NCBI GenBank assembly: GCA_016205995.1
Contig: JACQSJ010000043.1
Span: forward strand, 1 to 14,640
Length of the DNA stretch: 14,640 nucleotides
Direction of reading: 5' to 3'
Source: Candidatus Uhrbacteria bacterium
Lineage (GTDB): Bacteria > Patescibacteriota > Patescibacteriia > UBA9934 > GWF2-40-263
Part shown: positions 6,096 to 12,568 of the stretch, piece by piece
How positions within the stretch are numbered: position 1 is the stretch's first letter
How the letters are laid out: the number at the start of each line of letters is the position of its first letter
The notes under the pieces: model-generated
What the model saw: the letters and a program-made list of their open reading frames with translations, nothing else
What the model was told of the DNA's origin: nothing
Databases searched by the model: none
Position numbers and translations under genes: made by a program

Positions 6096-6749
6096 TTACC
6101 TGGTGTTTTGAGCTCGTTGAAGCTCTTCATGTGTCCCAACTTGCTGCCAGGATGTAGCCCATACGACCTGGATGACGTATGGGTTCGCGAGGGTCGCAAG
6201 TGTTTGTGGAAGGCCGTACTCTGTGTGGGAGCCCACGTGAATCTCAACCGGTTCCATGTCGAAAAAATGTTGATCCAATACATACGCTCCGCACACGGCG
6301 AGACTGCCAGGGCCCAGTCCGGCAAATCGACCCCGTTCAACTTGCGCGGCGGCCTCAAGATGTTTTTCAGATTCAAACACCAGGATGGCTCGATCGTGGC
6401 ACACTAGCCGCTGTAGGTCTTCCTTCTTGTAAAGGTCGTCGCTGTTGATGACGAGAAATGATCCGTGCAGATGCTCGCGTAACAGTATGACAGCGCCGGC
6501 TGTACCGCTCAAAGGCTCTTGGATCACATAACGGATGGGGATGGTATGCCACTGCGCACCAACCGCCTCGATGATTTGCTCACGCAGGTGATTCACGACG
6601 ACAAAGATTTCGTCGATGGAGTCAGGAAGTGCTTCGAGGGCTCGTTGAATCAGCGTCTTGTCCCCGATCTGAATCAAGGGTTTTGGGATCTCGTAGGTGA
6701 GGGGTCGTAAGCGTGCGCCCTTGCCGGCCGCGAGAATAACTGCCTGCAT
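6096..6749 (-). CDS. Sugar-phosphate nucleotidyltransferase (NTP_transferase family)
   Basis: The product is predicted to transfer a nucleotide from an NTP to a sugar phosphate, making an NDP-sugar for cell-surface glycans. The product has 217 residues. It begins with MQAVILAAGKGARLRPLT, the glycine-rich nucleotide-binding signature, followed by KPLIQIGDKTLIQRAL, then GTAGAVILLREHL (residues near 82-94) and VINSDDLY, where the Asp pair is the likely metal site. Only the catalytic Rossmann-like domain is present; there is no left-handed beta-helix acyltransferase domain as in GlmU. The sugar and nucleotide cannot be decided; RmlA, GalU, ManC and MurNAc-1-P types all share these motifs. The ATG lies one base after the prfA stop, so the genes are coupled; an upstream in-frame ATG at 6788 would overlap prfA and is not favoured. 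Confidence 0.85.
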   Translation of the reverse strand: MQAVILAAGKGARLRPLTYEIPKPLIQIGDKTLIQRALEALPDSIDEIFVVVNHLREQIIEAVGAQWHTIPIRYVIQEPLSGTAGAVILLREHLHGSFLVINSDDLYKKEDLQRLVCHDRAILVFESEKHLEAAAQVERGRFAGLGPGSLAVCGAYVLDQHFFDMEPVEIHVGSHTEYGLPQTLATLANPYVIQVVWATSWQQVGTHEELQRAQNTR

Positions 6750-6750
6750 A

Positions 6751-7824
6751 TTAGACAAGTTCGCTGAGGCGTTCTTCAATTTCTGCACGTTTGAGTTCCT
6801 CGATAATTTCGTCTAACCCTCCGTTCATGATGGCAGGAAGGTTGTGGAAGTTTTGGTTGATGCGGTGGTCGGTGAGGCGATCCTGCGGGAAATTGTATGT
6901 ACGAATCTTCTCGCTTCGGTCACCGGTGCCAACTTGGCCGCGCCGCGCTTCCTCGCGCTCTTTGCGCAGGCGCTCTTGCTCGAGGGCGAACACGCGCGAG
7001 CGGATAATTGAGAGCGCGCGTTCCTTGTTTTGCTTGAAGGAGCGTTCCTCTTGGCAGTACACCATCAGGCCGGTTGGGATGTGCGTGATGCGTACCGCCG
7101 AGTAGGTGGTGTTGACGCTTTGCCCCCCCGCGCCCTGCGAGGTTGTTGCCTGGATCTCGAGGTCTTCTGGGCGGATCTTTACGTCGACTTCCTCGACCTC
7201 AGGAAGAATGGCCACGGTCACCGTCGACGTATGCACACGTCCGGCTTTCTCGGTCTCTGGCACACGCTGCACACGGTGCACGCCAGATTCGTATTTCAAA
7301 CGGCTGTAGGCGTTGAGTCCCTTAATCTCGACGATGACTTCTTTAAATCCTCCGACGTCGCTGCGGTTGGCTGAGACAAGCTCAACTTTCCAGCCGTGCG
7401 TTTCCGCATAGAGCGTATAGGTGCGCAAGAGTTCGGCCGCGAACAAGGTCGATTCGTCACCGCCTGCCCCCGCGCGGATTTCGACGATGATACTTTTTTT
7501 GTCGAGGGGGTCTGGGGGAATGAGGGCGATCGTGAGGTCATGCTCAAGCGTGGGAAGCTGGGATTCTATCTCGGCGATCTCTTGCTGGGCGAGCCCGATC
7601 AGATCCGTGTCCTTGGTCGTTACGATCGTTTCTCTCGCTCCTTCCAAGTCGCGTACCGCCTTTTCATAACGCTCACCCACCTCGACGACCTCACGTTCCG
7701 CTGCGTACGCTTCGTTCACCTCGCGGTTTTTTTGCCGATCCGAAAGTACCGCGGCGGACGAGAGCTGCGTTTCCAGTTCTTTGAGATGCTCCCGTCGGGA
7801 GCGGAGTTGCTCGATCAAATTCAT
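6751..7824 (-). CDS. prfA: Peptide chain release factor 1
   Basis: Recognises UAA and UAG in the ribosomal A site and triggers hydrolysis of peptidyl-tRNA. The product has 357 residues, the usual length. The N-terminal coiled-coil domain is followed by IRAGAGGDES (116-125), the codon-recognition segment HRVQRVPETEKAGRVHTS with the tripeptide PET (189-191, the PxT class that marks RF1 against the SPF of RF2), and the catalytic GAGGQ (231-235). After GGQ the usual HVNTTDSAVR reads SVNTTYSAVR: Ser replaces His236 and Tyr replaces Asp241. Gln235, the site methylated by PrmC, is kept. It lies 40 nt downstream of rpmE with a hairpin between them, and 1 nt before the nucleotidyltransferase gene. Confidence 0.95.
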   Translation of the reverse strand: MNLIEQLRSRREHLKELETQLSSAAVLSDRQKNREVNEAYAAEREVVEVGERYEKAVRDLEGARETIVTTKDTDLIGLAQQEIAEIESQLPTLEHDLTIALIPPDPLDKKSIIVEIRAGAGGDESTLFAAELLRTYTLYAETHGWKVELVSANRSDVGGFKEVIVEIKGLNAYSRLKYESGVHRVQRVPETEKAGRVHTSTVTVAILPEVEEVDVKIRPEDLEIQATTSQGAGGQSVNTTYSAVRITHIPTGLMVYCQEERSFKQNKERALSIIRSRVFALEQERLRKEREEARRGQVGTGDRSEKIRTYNFPQDRLTDHRINQNFHNLPAIMNGGLDEIIEELKRAEIEERLSELV

Positions 7825-7833
7825 AATTCAAAA

Positions 7834-7849
7834 GCGTCCTGGTGGACGC
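7834..7849 (-). terminator. Small hairpin between rpmE and prfA, possible attenuator
   Basis: On the minus strand GCGTCC-acca-GGACGC is followed by TTTT. The stem has 6 GC-rich pairs and the T-run is short, so partial termination after rpmE is more likely than full termination. A TACAAT hexamer just upstream on the minus strand (7861-7856) could be an internal -10 for prfA, but no -35 goes with it. Confidence 0.4.
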
Positions 7850-7864
7850 CTTGATTGTACCATT

Positions 7865-8158
7865 TTACGCTTCCGACTTTTCCTTCTCTTCGCGCTTGGC
7901 AACTTTCTGGGCGCTGCGCTTGGCAGCCTTTGCCTTCTTGCCTGTCTTGGCTCCGGTCTTGAGGGCGGCACGCTCCTGGAATTTCTCCACACGGCGAGCC
8001 GTGTCGATAATCTTCTGTTTACCAGTATAGAACGGATGGCAAGCCGCGCAGAGTTCGATCTGGATCTCTGGACTGGTTGAGCCGATCTCATAGACCTTAC
8101 CGCAGGCGCAGGTGATCTTGGCGTTTGGCGTGTAATTTGGGTGGATGGCCTTCTTCAT
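7865..8158 (-). CDS. rpmE: 50S ribosomal protein L31, zinc-binding form with basic tail
   Basis: The first 65 residues are a standard L31 of the cysteine-containing type: Cys17 and Cys19 (TCACGKVYEIGST) with Cys37 and Cys40 (ELCAACHPFYTGKQK), and a DTARRVEKF strand after them. In the ribosome L31 bridges the central protuberance and the small subunit. The remaining 32 or so residues are a Lys/Ala/Arg/Glu-rich extension, which makes the protein (97 residues) longer than the usual 66-80; similar tails occur in Patescibacteria. It is the first gene of a minus-strand operon with prfA and the nucleotidyltransferase, and is transcribed divergently from queA. It has a good promoter and a leader of about 38 nt that can fold. 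Confidence 0.95.
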   Translation of the reverse strand: MKKAIHPNYTPNAKITCACGKVYEIGSTSPEIQIELCAACHPFYTGKQKIIDTARRVEKFQERAALKTGAKTGKKAKAAKRSAQKVAKREEKEKSEA

Positions 8159-8196
8159 AGTTGTGCACGCTTTGTATACGTGCGGTTAGATTTGTC
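8159..8196 (-). promoter_or_regulatory. Folded 5' leader of rpmE
   Basis: Between the predicted start near 8196 and the ATG at 8158, the minus strand can form GCGG...CCGC or, in part competing with it, GCACG...CGTGC. No Shine-Dalgarno sequence is present. L31 leaders that bind the protein are known in several bacterial groups; whether this one does is unknown. Confidence 0.3.
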
Positions 8197-8202
8197 CGCG
8201 GA

Positions 8203-8231
8203 AGAATAGCAATGGGGCCGGTAGTTGTCAA
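8203..8231 (-). promoter_or_regulatory. Promoter of the rpmE-prfA operon
   Basis: On the minus strand a perfect TTGACA (8231-8226) is separated by 17 nt from TATTCT (8208-8203). This is the best two-box promoter in the window. A second hexamer, TATACA (8178-8173), lies closer to the gene but has no -35. Confidence 0.75.
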
Positions 8232-8263
8232 TCTTTCGAGGCTCGAGCATGATGAGGGGAACT

Positions 8264-9355
8264 ATGGCCACGCCCGTATCCTTGTTTGATTACGATCTCC
8301 CGCAGGAGCTTATCGCTCAGCACTCCGTCACGCCACGAGACCACTCGCGGCTGATGGTGGTTGGCCGCAAAACAGGGGAGCGACAGCACAAACGGTTTTA
8401 CGAGATCATCGACGATCTGCGTGTGGGTGACGTCCTGGTGATGAACAACACGAAAGTTTTTCGGGCGCGGCTGGAGGCGACCGTCGTACGCTCGTCATTG
8501 CAGGGAGCCCTGCGACGAAGCAATCCTTTGATTGAGCTATTCCTCCTACGACCTCGAGCTGAGCGTGAATGGGAGGTGCTTGTGCGTCCGGGACGGCACG
8601 TAGAGGTTGGGGATGAAATTAGGTTTGGTGAGATCAGTGCGCAAGTGGCAAGAAAGGGCGAGACATTGCACATGTGTCCCGATCGGGACACATGTGATGT
8701 GTTGGCTTATGCAGATACGCACGGACAGATTCCTATTCCTCCCTACGTCCACGAGATGCCCAAGTCGCTCGACCAGTATCAAACCGTGTACGCCCAGGAG
8801 ACAGGATCGGTCGCGGCGCCGACGGCAGGGTTTCACTTTACCCAAGAACTTCTCGAGAAAATCCGCGCGCGTGGCGTCGAGATTCACTATGTGACACTGC
8901 ACGTCGGCCTTGGCACGTTTCGTCCGATGAAGAGTGAGACGCTCGAGGGGCATGAGATGCACAGCGAGTTCGTGACCATCGACTCAGTGACGGCCCAGGC
9001 GATCAACCGCGCTAAACAAGAGGATCGTCGCGTGATCGCGGTTGGGACGACGACGGTGCGTACGCTCGAAGGTGTCGCGCAACTCATGCTGAATTTTGTT
9101 CACCCCGGTGAAAAAAAGTCAGTAGGTCCTCTGCCGCCTGAGGGTTTTTCCGGTGACGTGAATCTTTTCATCACTCCTGGTTTCGATTTCAAGGTCGTCG
9201 ACGCGCTCATCACGAACTTTCACCTTCCGAAATCGACTCTGCTCGTGCTTGTGAGTGCTTTCGCCACGAGAGAGCACATCCTTGCCAGCTACCAGGAGGC
9301 CGTCCGCTTGCGCTACCGTTTCTTCTCCTTTGGCGACGCGATGTTTATTCGCTGA
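8264..9355 (+). CDS. queA: S-adenosylmethionine:tRNA ribosyltransferase-isomerase QueA
   Basis: Transfers and rearranges the ribosyl group of SAM onto preQ1 in tRNA to form epoxyqueuosine, a late step of queuosine synthesis. The motifs run in order: FDYDLPQELIAQ at the N-terminus, DVLVMNNTKVFRARL, IPIPPYV, YQTVYAQETGSVAAPTAGFH, TLHVGLGTFRPM, AVGTTTVRTLE and NFHLPKSTLLVLVSAFA, ending in YRFFSFGDAMFI. The product has 363 residues. The start is uncertain: ATG 8264 matches the family N-terminus best, with AGGGGA just upstream, while ATG 8249 has GAGG at a better spacing of 7 nt and adds five residues. No other queuosine gene lies nearby. The gene ends in TGA. It contains a perfect 28-bp palindrome at 8669-8696. 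Confidence 0.95.
   Translation: MATPVSLFDYDLPQELIAQHSVTPRDHSRLMVVGRKTGERQHKRFYEIIDDLRVGDVLVMNNTKVFRARLEATVVRSSLQGALRRSNPLIELFLLRPRAEREWEVLVRPGRHVEVGDEIRFGEISAQVARKGETLHMCPDRDTCDVLAYADTHGQIPIPPYVHEMPKSLDQYQTVYAQETGSVAAPTAGFHFTQELLEKIRARGVEIHYVTLHVGLGTFRPMKSETLEGHEMHSEFVTIDSVTAQAINRAKQEDRRVIAVGTTTVRTLEGVAQLMLNFVHPGEKKSVGPLPPEGFSGDVNLFITPGFDFKVVDALITNFHLPKSTLLVLVSAFATREHILASYQEAVRLRYRFFSFGDAMFIR
8669..8696. repeat. Perfect 28-bp palindrome inside queA
   Basis: The half-site CACATGTGTCCCGA is followed at once by its exact reverse complement, centred between 8682 and 8683. It codes for HMCPDRDTC in a part of QueA that aligns in length with other family members, so it is not an obvious insertion. 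Confidence 0.85.
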
Positions 9356-9358
9356 AGA

Positions 9359-9387
9359 ATGACGAAAACAAGACGATTGTTTATACT
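9359..9387 (+). promoter_or_regulatory. Promoter of rpsB-tsf
   Basis: ATGACG (9359-9364), a 17-nt spacer and TATACT (9382-9387) predict a start near 9394 and a leader of about 95 nt, the longest leader of any protein gene here. The -35 box matches four of six bases; it begins 4 nt after the queA stop. Confidence 0.65.
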
Positions 9388-9410
9388 TCCGCCCGTAATT
9401 CAACCATCCA

Positions 9411-9468
9411 GGTGGAGATAACGATCATCCAGTTCCTCCCTAGGTACTAGGGTCTGGAGATCGCCACC
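9411..9468 (+). promoter_or_regulatory. Structured rpsB mRNA leader, candidate S2 autoregulatory element
   Basis: Four helices stack into one long arm: GGTGG (9411-9415) with CCACC (9464-9468), GAT (9417-9419) with ATC (9460-9462), TCCAG (9428-9432) with CTGGA (9454-9458), and CCCTAG (9438-9443) with CTAGGG (9447-9452). This makes 19 base pairs in 58 nt. A Shine-Dalgarno sequence, AAAGGA, follows at 9476-9481, 8 nt before the ATG. In Escherichia coli the S2 protein represses its own operon through the rpsB leader; the analogy here is inferred. Confidence 0.6.
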
Positions 9469-9489
9469 GACGTAAAAAGGAAACACTCT

Positions 9490-10224
9490 ATGGCAAATAT
9501 GCCCTCCTTGGTCGACATGCTGAAATCCGGCATGCACTACGGCCACACGACCAGCCGCTGGCACCCGAAGATGAAACCATTCATCTTCGGCTCCCGTCAG
9601 GGCGTCCACATCATTAACCTCGAGAAGACCCAAGAACAGCTGGCGTCTGCCCTTGAGACCCTCAAAGGCATTGCCTCCCGCGGCGGTGTTATTTTGTTTG
9701 TGGGCACCAAGCTTCAAGCAAAAGGGCCGATCCAGAAATATGCGGAAGCCTGCGGTATGCCCTATGTTCAGAACCGTTGGCTTGGCGGTACGCTCACAAA
9801 TTTTACGCAGATCAAGCAGACCCTCAAGCGCCTCAAGACCTTGAAGGACCAACGCGATAAGGGCGAGCTCAAGAAGTACACCAAGAAGGAACAGATCATG
9901 ATCGGGCGCGAGATCGAAGAGATGGAGGAGAAATTTGGTGGCATTGAAAACATCACCCGCACGCCCGACGCCGTCTTCGTCATCGACGTCAAGACTGAGA
10001 AAACGGCTGTGCAAGAAGCGATCGTGACCGGCATTCCCGTGATCGCGCTGTGCGACACCAACGTGAACCCAGAGGGGATCACGAAGGTCATCCCTGGAAA
10101 TGACGACGCCGTGAAGTCCATCGAGCTTGTGTGCAAGCTCGTGTGCGATGCGATCAAGGACGGGAAAGCCACGGCCGCGAAGGTGAGTGCCGATACCCGA
10201 GTCAAAACCACACAAGAAGTTTAA
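9490..10224 (+). CDS. rpsB: 30S ribosomal protein S2
   Basis: Component of the small ribosomal subunit that binds late in assembly and helps recruit S1 where present. The product has 244 residues. Family signatures are GMHYGHTTSRWHPKMKPFIF (14-33), the LEKTQEQL helix, GTKLQAK, NRWLGGTLTNF, ITRTPDAVFVIDV and the closing NVNPEGITKVIPGNDDA. The long basic coiled-coil insert (about residues 113-150, rich in Lys, Glu and Arg) is in the expected place. The start is supported by AAAGGA 8 nt upstream. tsf follows after 23 nt, the usual rpsB-tsf pair. A promoter and folded leader lie upstream. Confidence 0.97.
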   Translation: MANMPSLVDMLKSGMHYGHTTSRWHPKMKPFIFGSRQGVHIINLEKTQEQLASALETLKGIASRGGVILFVGTKLQAKGPIQKYAEACGMPYVQNRWLGGTLTNFTQIKQTLKRLKTLKDQRDKGELKKYTKKEQIMIGREIEEMEEKFGGIENITRTPDAVFVIDVKTEKTAVQEAIVTGIPVIALCDTNVNPEGITKVIPGNDDAVKSIELVCKLVCDAIKDGKATAAKVSADTRVKTTQEV

Positions 10225-10247
10225 TCTCTAATCGTTCTTTGTAGAGT

Positions 10248-10835
10248 ATGAGCATCGATGCAAAAACCGTTGCCGAACTTCGCTCCATGACCGGAGCCGG
10301 CATGATGGACGCCAAAAAGGCGCTTGAGGAGACGGGGGGCGATTTGGAGAAAGCGGGGCAGTACCTGCGTGAAAAGGGGATGGCCAAGGCCGCCAAGAAA
10401 GCCGACCGCGCAACCAAGGAAGGCCGCGTGCACGCCTACATCCACTCGAACGGGAAATTGGGCGCTATGGTGGAAGTGTTGTGTGAGACGGACTTTGTTG
10501 CGCGCAACGAATCGTTCGTCGAATTCTGCCACGACCTTGCCCTGCACATAAGCGCGAGCGATCCCCTCTACCTGACGCGACAGGATGTGCCACTCGAGAT
10601 CGTCGAGAAAGAGCGCGCGATCTACACCGCAGAGATGGAAGGGGCAGGGAAGCCTGCGGACGTGATCGCCAAGATCGTCGAGGGGAAACTCAACAAATGG
10701 TATTCGGAGATCGTGCTGATGGAACAACCCTTTATCAAGGACGAGGACCAGACGATCGAGGAGTTTGTGAAAGCCAAGATCGCAAGCCTGGGGGAGAACA
10801 TACAGCTGCGCCGATTCGCGCGATTCAGTATTTAA
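10248..10835 (+). CDS. tsf: Elongation factor Ts, short form
   Basis: Guanine nucleotide exchange factor that removes GDP from EF-Tu. The N-terminal UBA-like domain (VAELRSMTGAGMMDAKKALE, residues 8-27) is followed by the core with the TDFVARN motif (81-87), which contacts EF-Tu. The product has 195 residues, much shorter than the Escherichia coli protein of about 280 and close to the short Thermus-type form, so one half of the duplicated core is missing. Short EF-Ts proteins are frequent in reduced genomes. It lies 23 nt after rpsB with no Shine-Dalgarno sequence; a weak CTCTA/TAGAG pair brackets the gap. A strong terminator starts 4 nt after its stop. Confidence 0.96.
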   Translation: MSIDAKTVAELRSMTGAGMMDAKKALEETGGDLEKAGQYLREKGMAKAAKKADRATKEGRVHAYIHSNGKLGAMVEVLCETDFVARNESFVEFCHDLALHISASDPLYLTRQDVPLEIVEKERAIYTAEMEGAGKPADVIAKIVEGKLNKWYSEIVLMEQPFIKDEDQTIEEFVKAKIASLGENIQLRRFARFSI

Positions 10836-10838
10836 GAC

Positions 10839-10885
10839 AAAACAGGGCGGGGTTGAGATCATCTCGATTCGCCCTGTTTTTTGTT
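10839..10885 (+). terminator. Intrinsic terminator of rpsB-tsf
   Basis: AAAACAGGGCG (10839-10849) pairs perfectly with CGCCCTGTTTT (10870-10880), 11 pairs, and more T residues follow. The 20-nt loop holds a small inner GAGA/TCTC pair. This is the strongest terminator in the window and sits 3 nt after tsf. Confidence 0.93.
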
Positions 10886-10897
10886 TCAGTACAAAAG

Positions 10898-10924
10898 TGC
10901 TAAAATCAGTCCATCATTTATACT
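10898..10924 (+). promoter_or_regulatory. Two alternative -10 boxes for gap
   Basis: TG-N-TAAAAT (10898-10906) would start near 10913 and leave an 18-nt leader. TATACT (10919-10924) ends 6 nt before the ATG and would start transcription on the start codon. Neither has a good -35. No Shine-Dalgarno sequence is present. Confidence 0.5.
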
Positions 10925-10930
10925 CAACCT

Positions 10931-11935
10931 ATGCTTCGAATCGCTATCAATGGTTTTGGCCGGATTGGCCGGACGACACTGCGCGCGGCCTGTGAGCGCA
11001 AAGGTGTGCAGGTTGTCGCCATCAACGACCTCACCGATCCCGCTACCCTTTCTTATCTCTTAAAGTACGATTCCGTTTTTCGTACCTGGAACAAACCAGT
11101 GAAGGCTGGCAAGGATTTCATTGAAGTCGACGGGGTGAAGATTCCGGTTTTCGCGCAGAAGGATCCGGCTCAGCTTCCGTGGAAGACCCTGAAGGTGGAT
11201 GTTGTGATCGAGTCGACAGGGTTCTTCCGCAAGCAAGCCGACGCGCAAAAGCACATCACGGCCGGCGCCAAGAAGGTGGTGATCTCGGCTCCCTCGGACG
11301 ACGCCCCGACATTTCTCATGGGCGTGAACCACCAGCTGTGCAAAAAATCCGACGCCATCGTAAACAATGCCTCCTGCACGACCAACTCCGCGGCGCCGGT
11401 CGCGCAAATCCTTGAGGAGGCCATCGGCATCAAGAAGGCCATGCTCACCACCATCCACTCCGTGACCGCCAGCGAGAACCTCGTGGACGGCCTCCCGTCA
11501 AAGAAAGACGACCTGCGCATCGGCCGCTCGGCCATGGTCAACCTGATCCCCACTTCAACCGGGGCAGCGAAGGCGACAACAAAGGCCGTGACGAGCCTGA
11601 AGGATAAATTCGACGGCATTTCCGTGCGCGTGCCCAGTTTGGACGTTTCCCTCACGGACTTCACGTTCCTGATGAAGCGCAACACCACCGTCGAGGAGGT
11701 CAACAAACTCTTCAAGGGTGCCTCGAAGTCCGCACGCTGGAAGGGGATTCTTGGGGTGACACAGGAGCCTCTCGTTTCAACCGACTTCATCGGTTCCCCG
11801 TATGGGGCGGTCGTGGATCTGGAGCTCACGCGCGTGGTGGATGGTGATTTGGTGAAAGTGCTCGCTTGGTACGATAACGAGTGGGGATACACCCAACGGC
11901 TCGTGGACATGGCCGTTCATGTGGGCAAACTCTAA
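10931..11935 (+). CDS. gap: Glyceraldehyde-3-phosphate dehydrogenase
   Basis: Converts glyceraldehyde 3-phosphate, NAD and phosphate to 1,3-bisphosphoglycerate in the cytoplasm. The product has 334 residues, the normal size. NGFGRIGR (7-14) binds the cofactor, and Asp33 after the second strand suggests NAD rather than NADP. The catalytic Cys149 lies in NNASCTTNSAAP, His176 in TTIHSVTASENL, and the C-terminal WYDNEWGYTQRLVDM is standard. The loop after His176 (SVTASENLVDGLPSKKDDLR) differs from the common SYTNDQ...DLPHKDLRRARAA pattern, so this is a divergent lineage form. It is the first gene of a cluster gap-doxX-pgk-eno in pathway order. doxX starts 3 nt after its stop. Confidence 0.97.
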   Translation: MLRIAINGFGRIGRTTLRAACERKGVQVVAINDLTDPATLSYLLKYDSVFRTWNKPVKAGKDFIEVDGVKIPVFAQKDPAQLPWKTLKVDVVIESTGFFRKQADAQKHITAGAKKVVISAPSDDAPTFLMGVNHQLCKKSDAIVNNASCTTNSAAPVAQILEEAIGIKKAMLTTIHSVTASENLVDGLPSKKDDLRIGRSAMVNLIPTSTGAAKATTKAVTSLKDKFDGISVRVPSLDVSLTDFTFLMKRNTTVEEVNKLFKGASKSARWKGILGVTQEPLVSTDFIGSPYGAVVDLELTRVVDGDLVKVLAWYDNEWGYTQRLVDMAVHVGKL

Positions 11936-11938
11936 CCT

Positions 11939-12439
11939 ATGAGAAAGTCAACCGCGTTTGATGCACTGGCAGAAGGGTCCTACCGAGGCCTCGCGCCTTT
12001 TGCCGCGATCGTGTTGCGCCTTGTCCTTGGGTTCCTTTTCTTTTTTGCCGGCTGGTCCAAATTGACGACCGATGCCTGGAGTGCTGCCGGATTTTTGCAA
12101 AACGCCACAGGGCCGTTTGCCACGTGGTTCCAGAGCCTAGCGGGAAACGGTGTCGTGGATTTCCTGAACATGTGGGGGCTCACGCTCATCGGCCTGGCGC
12201 TCATCTTCGGACTGTTGGTGCGCACGGCATCGGCCTTTGGGATCGTCCTCATGACCCTCTACTACTTTGCGGATTTCGTCGGCAACACGGCGCACGGGCT
12301 CATTGACGAGCACGTCGTGTACGCCGTGGTCCTCTTCTTCTTCCTCGTAGGAGGCGTTGGTCATGTCTGGGGACTCGATGCCCTTCTGGAGCGACGACTC
12401 GACCATCGAACAACCTGGGCAAAATTGTTTTTGGGCTAG
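11939..12439 (+). CDS. DoxX-family integral membrane protein
   Basis: The product has 166 residues with four hydrophobic segments at about 21-40, 72-92, 95-113 and 125-145. The first contains LRLVLGFLFFFAGWSKL, typical of the DoxX/DoxD-like family (R near the membrane start, then a G..K.. end). The family is named for a thiosulfate:quinone oxidoreductase subunit, but most bacterial members have no proven reaction; links to redox stress have been proposed in some. It is placed 3 nt behind gap and before pgk, so it is made with glycolytic enzymes. A function in redox balance would fit GAPDH, but this is inference. A 129-bp foldback repeat begins right after its TAG stop. Confidence 0.85.
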   Translation: MRKSTAFDALAEGSYRGLAPFAAIVLRLVLGFLFFFAGWSKLTTDAWSAAGFLQNATGPFATWFQSLAGNGVVDFLNMWGLTLIGLALIFGLLVRTASAFGIVLMTLYYFADFVGNTAHGLIDEHVVYAVVLFFFLVGGVGHVWGLDALLERRLDHRTTWAKLFLG

Positions 12440-12568
12440 GAGACCTCTGCAAAACTCGCGATCTTTGCTTTCACGGGCACCCAGGCACCTCTTCAACGTC
12501 CGTTTCAGGACGTTTTCAGAGGCTGCCAGCCCGTTCAAGCAAATCTCATCGAGTTTTGCAGAGGTCTC
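12440..12568. repeat. 129-bp foldback element with 19-bp perfect terminal inverted repeats
   Basis: The ends are GAGACCTCTGCAAAACTCG (12440-12458) and its exact reverse complement (12550-12568). Between them further pairs continue the same hairpin: 12464-12470 with 12537-12543 (7 bp), 12473-12478 with 12529-12534 (6), 12484-12487 with 12524-12527 (4), 12488-12492 with 12518-12522 (5) and 12495-12501 with 12508-12514 (7). About 48 pairs lie in one nearly continuous stem with a GTTTCA tip. It carries no gene. The shape is that of a MITE-like non-autonomous element; the ends resemble inverted repeats I associate, from memory only, with IS5-family elements. The flanks read TAG and TAA, perhaps a decayed 3-bp target duplication. 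Confidence 0.75.

Noticed and set aside
6000..6100. Replication origin
   Set aside because: Only one DnaA box, no AT-rich segment and no dnaA, dnaN or rpmH nearby.
1008..9355. Alternative genetic code with UGA as glycine
   Set aside because: rodA and queA both end at TGA exactly where their families end, so UGA is a stop.
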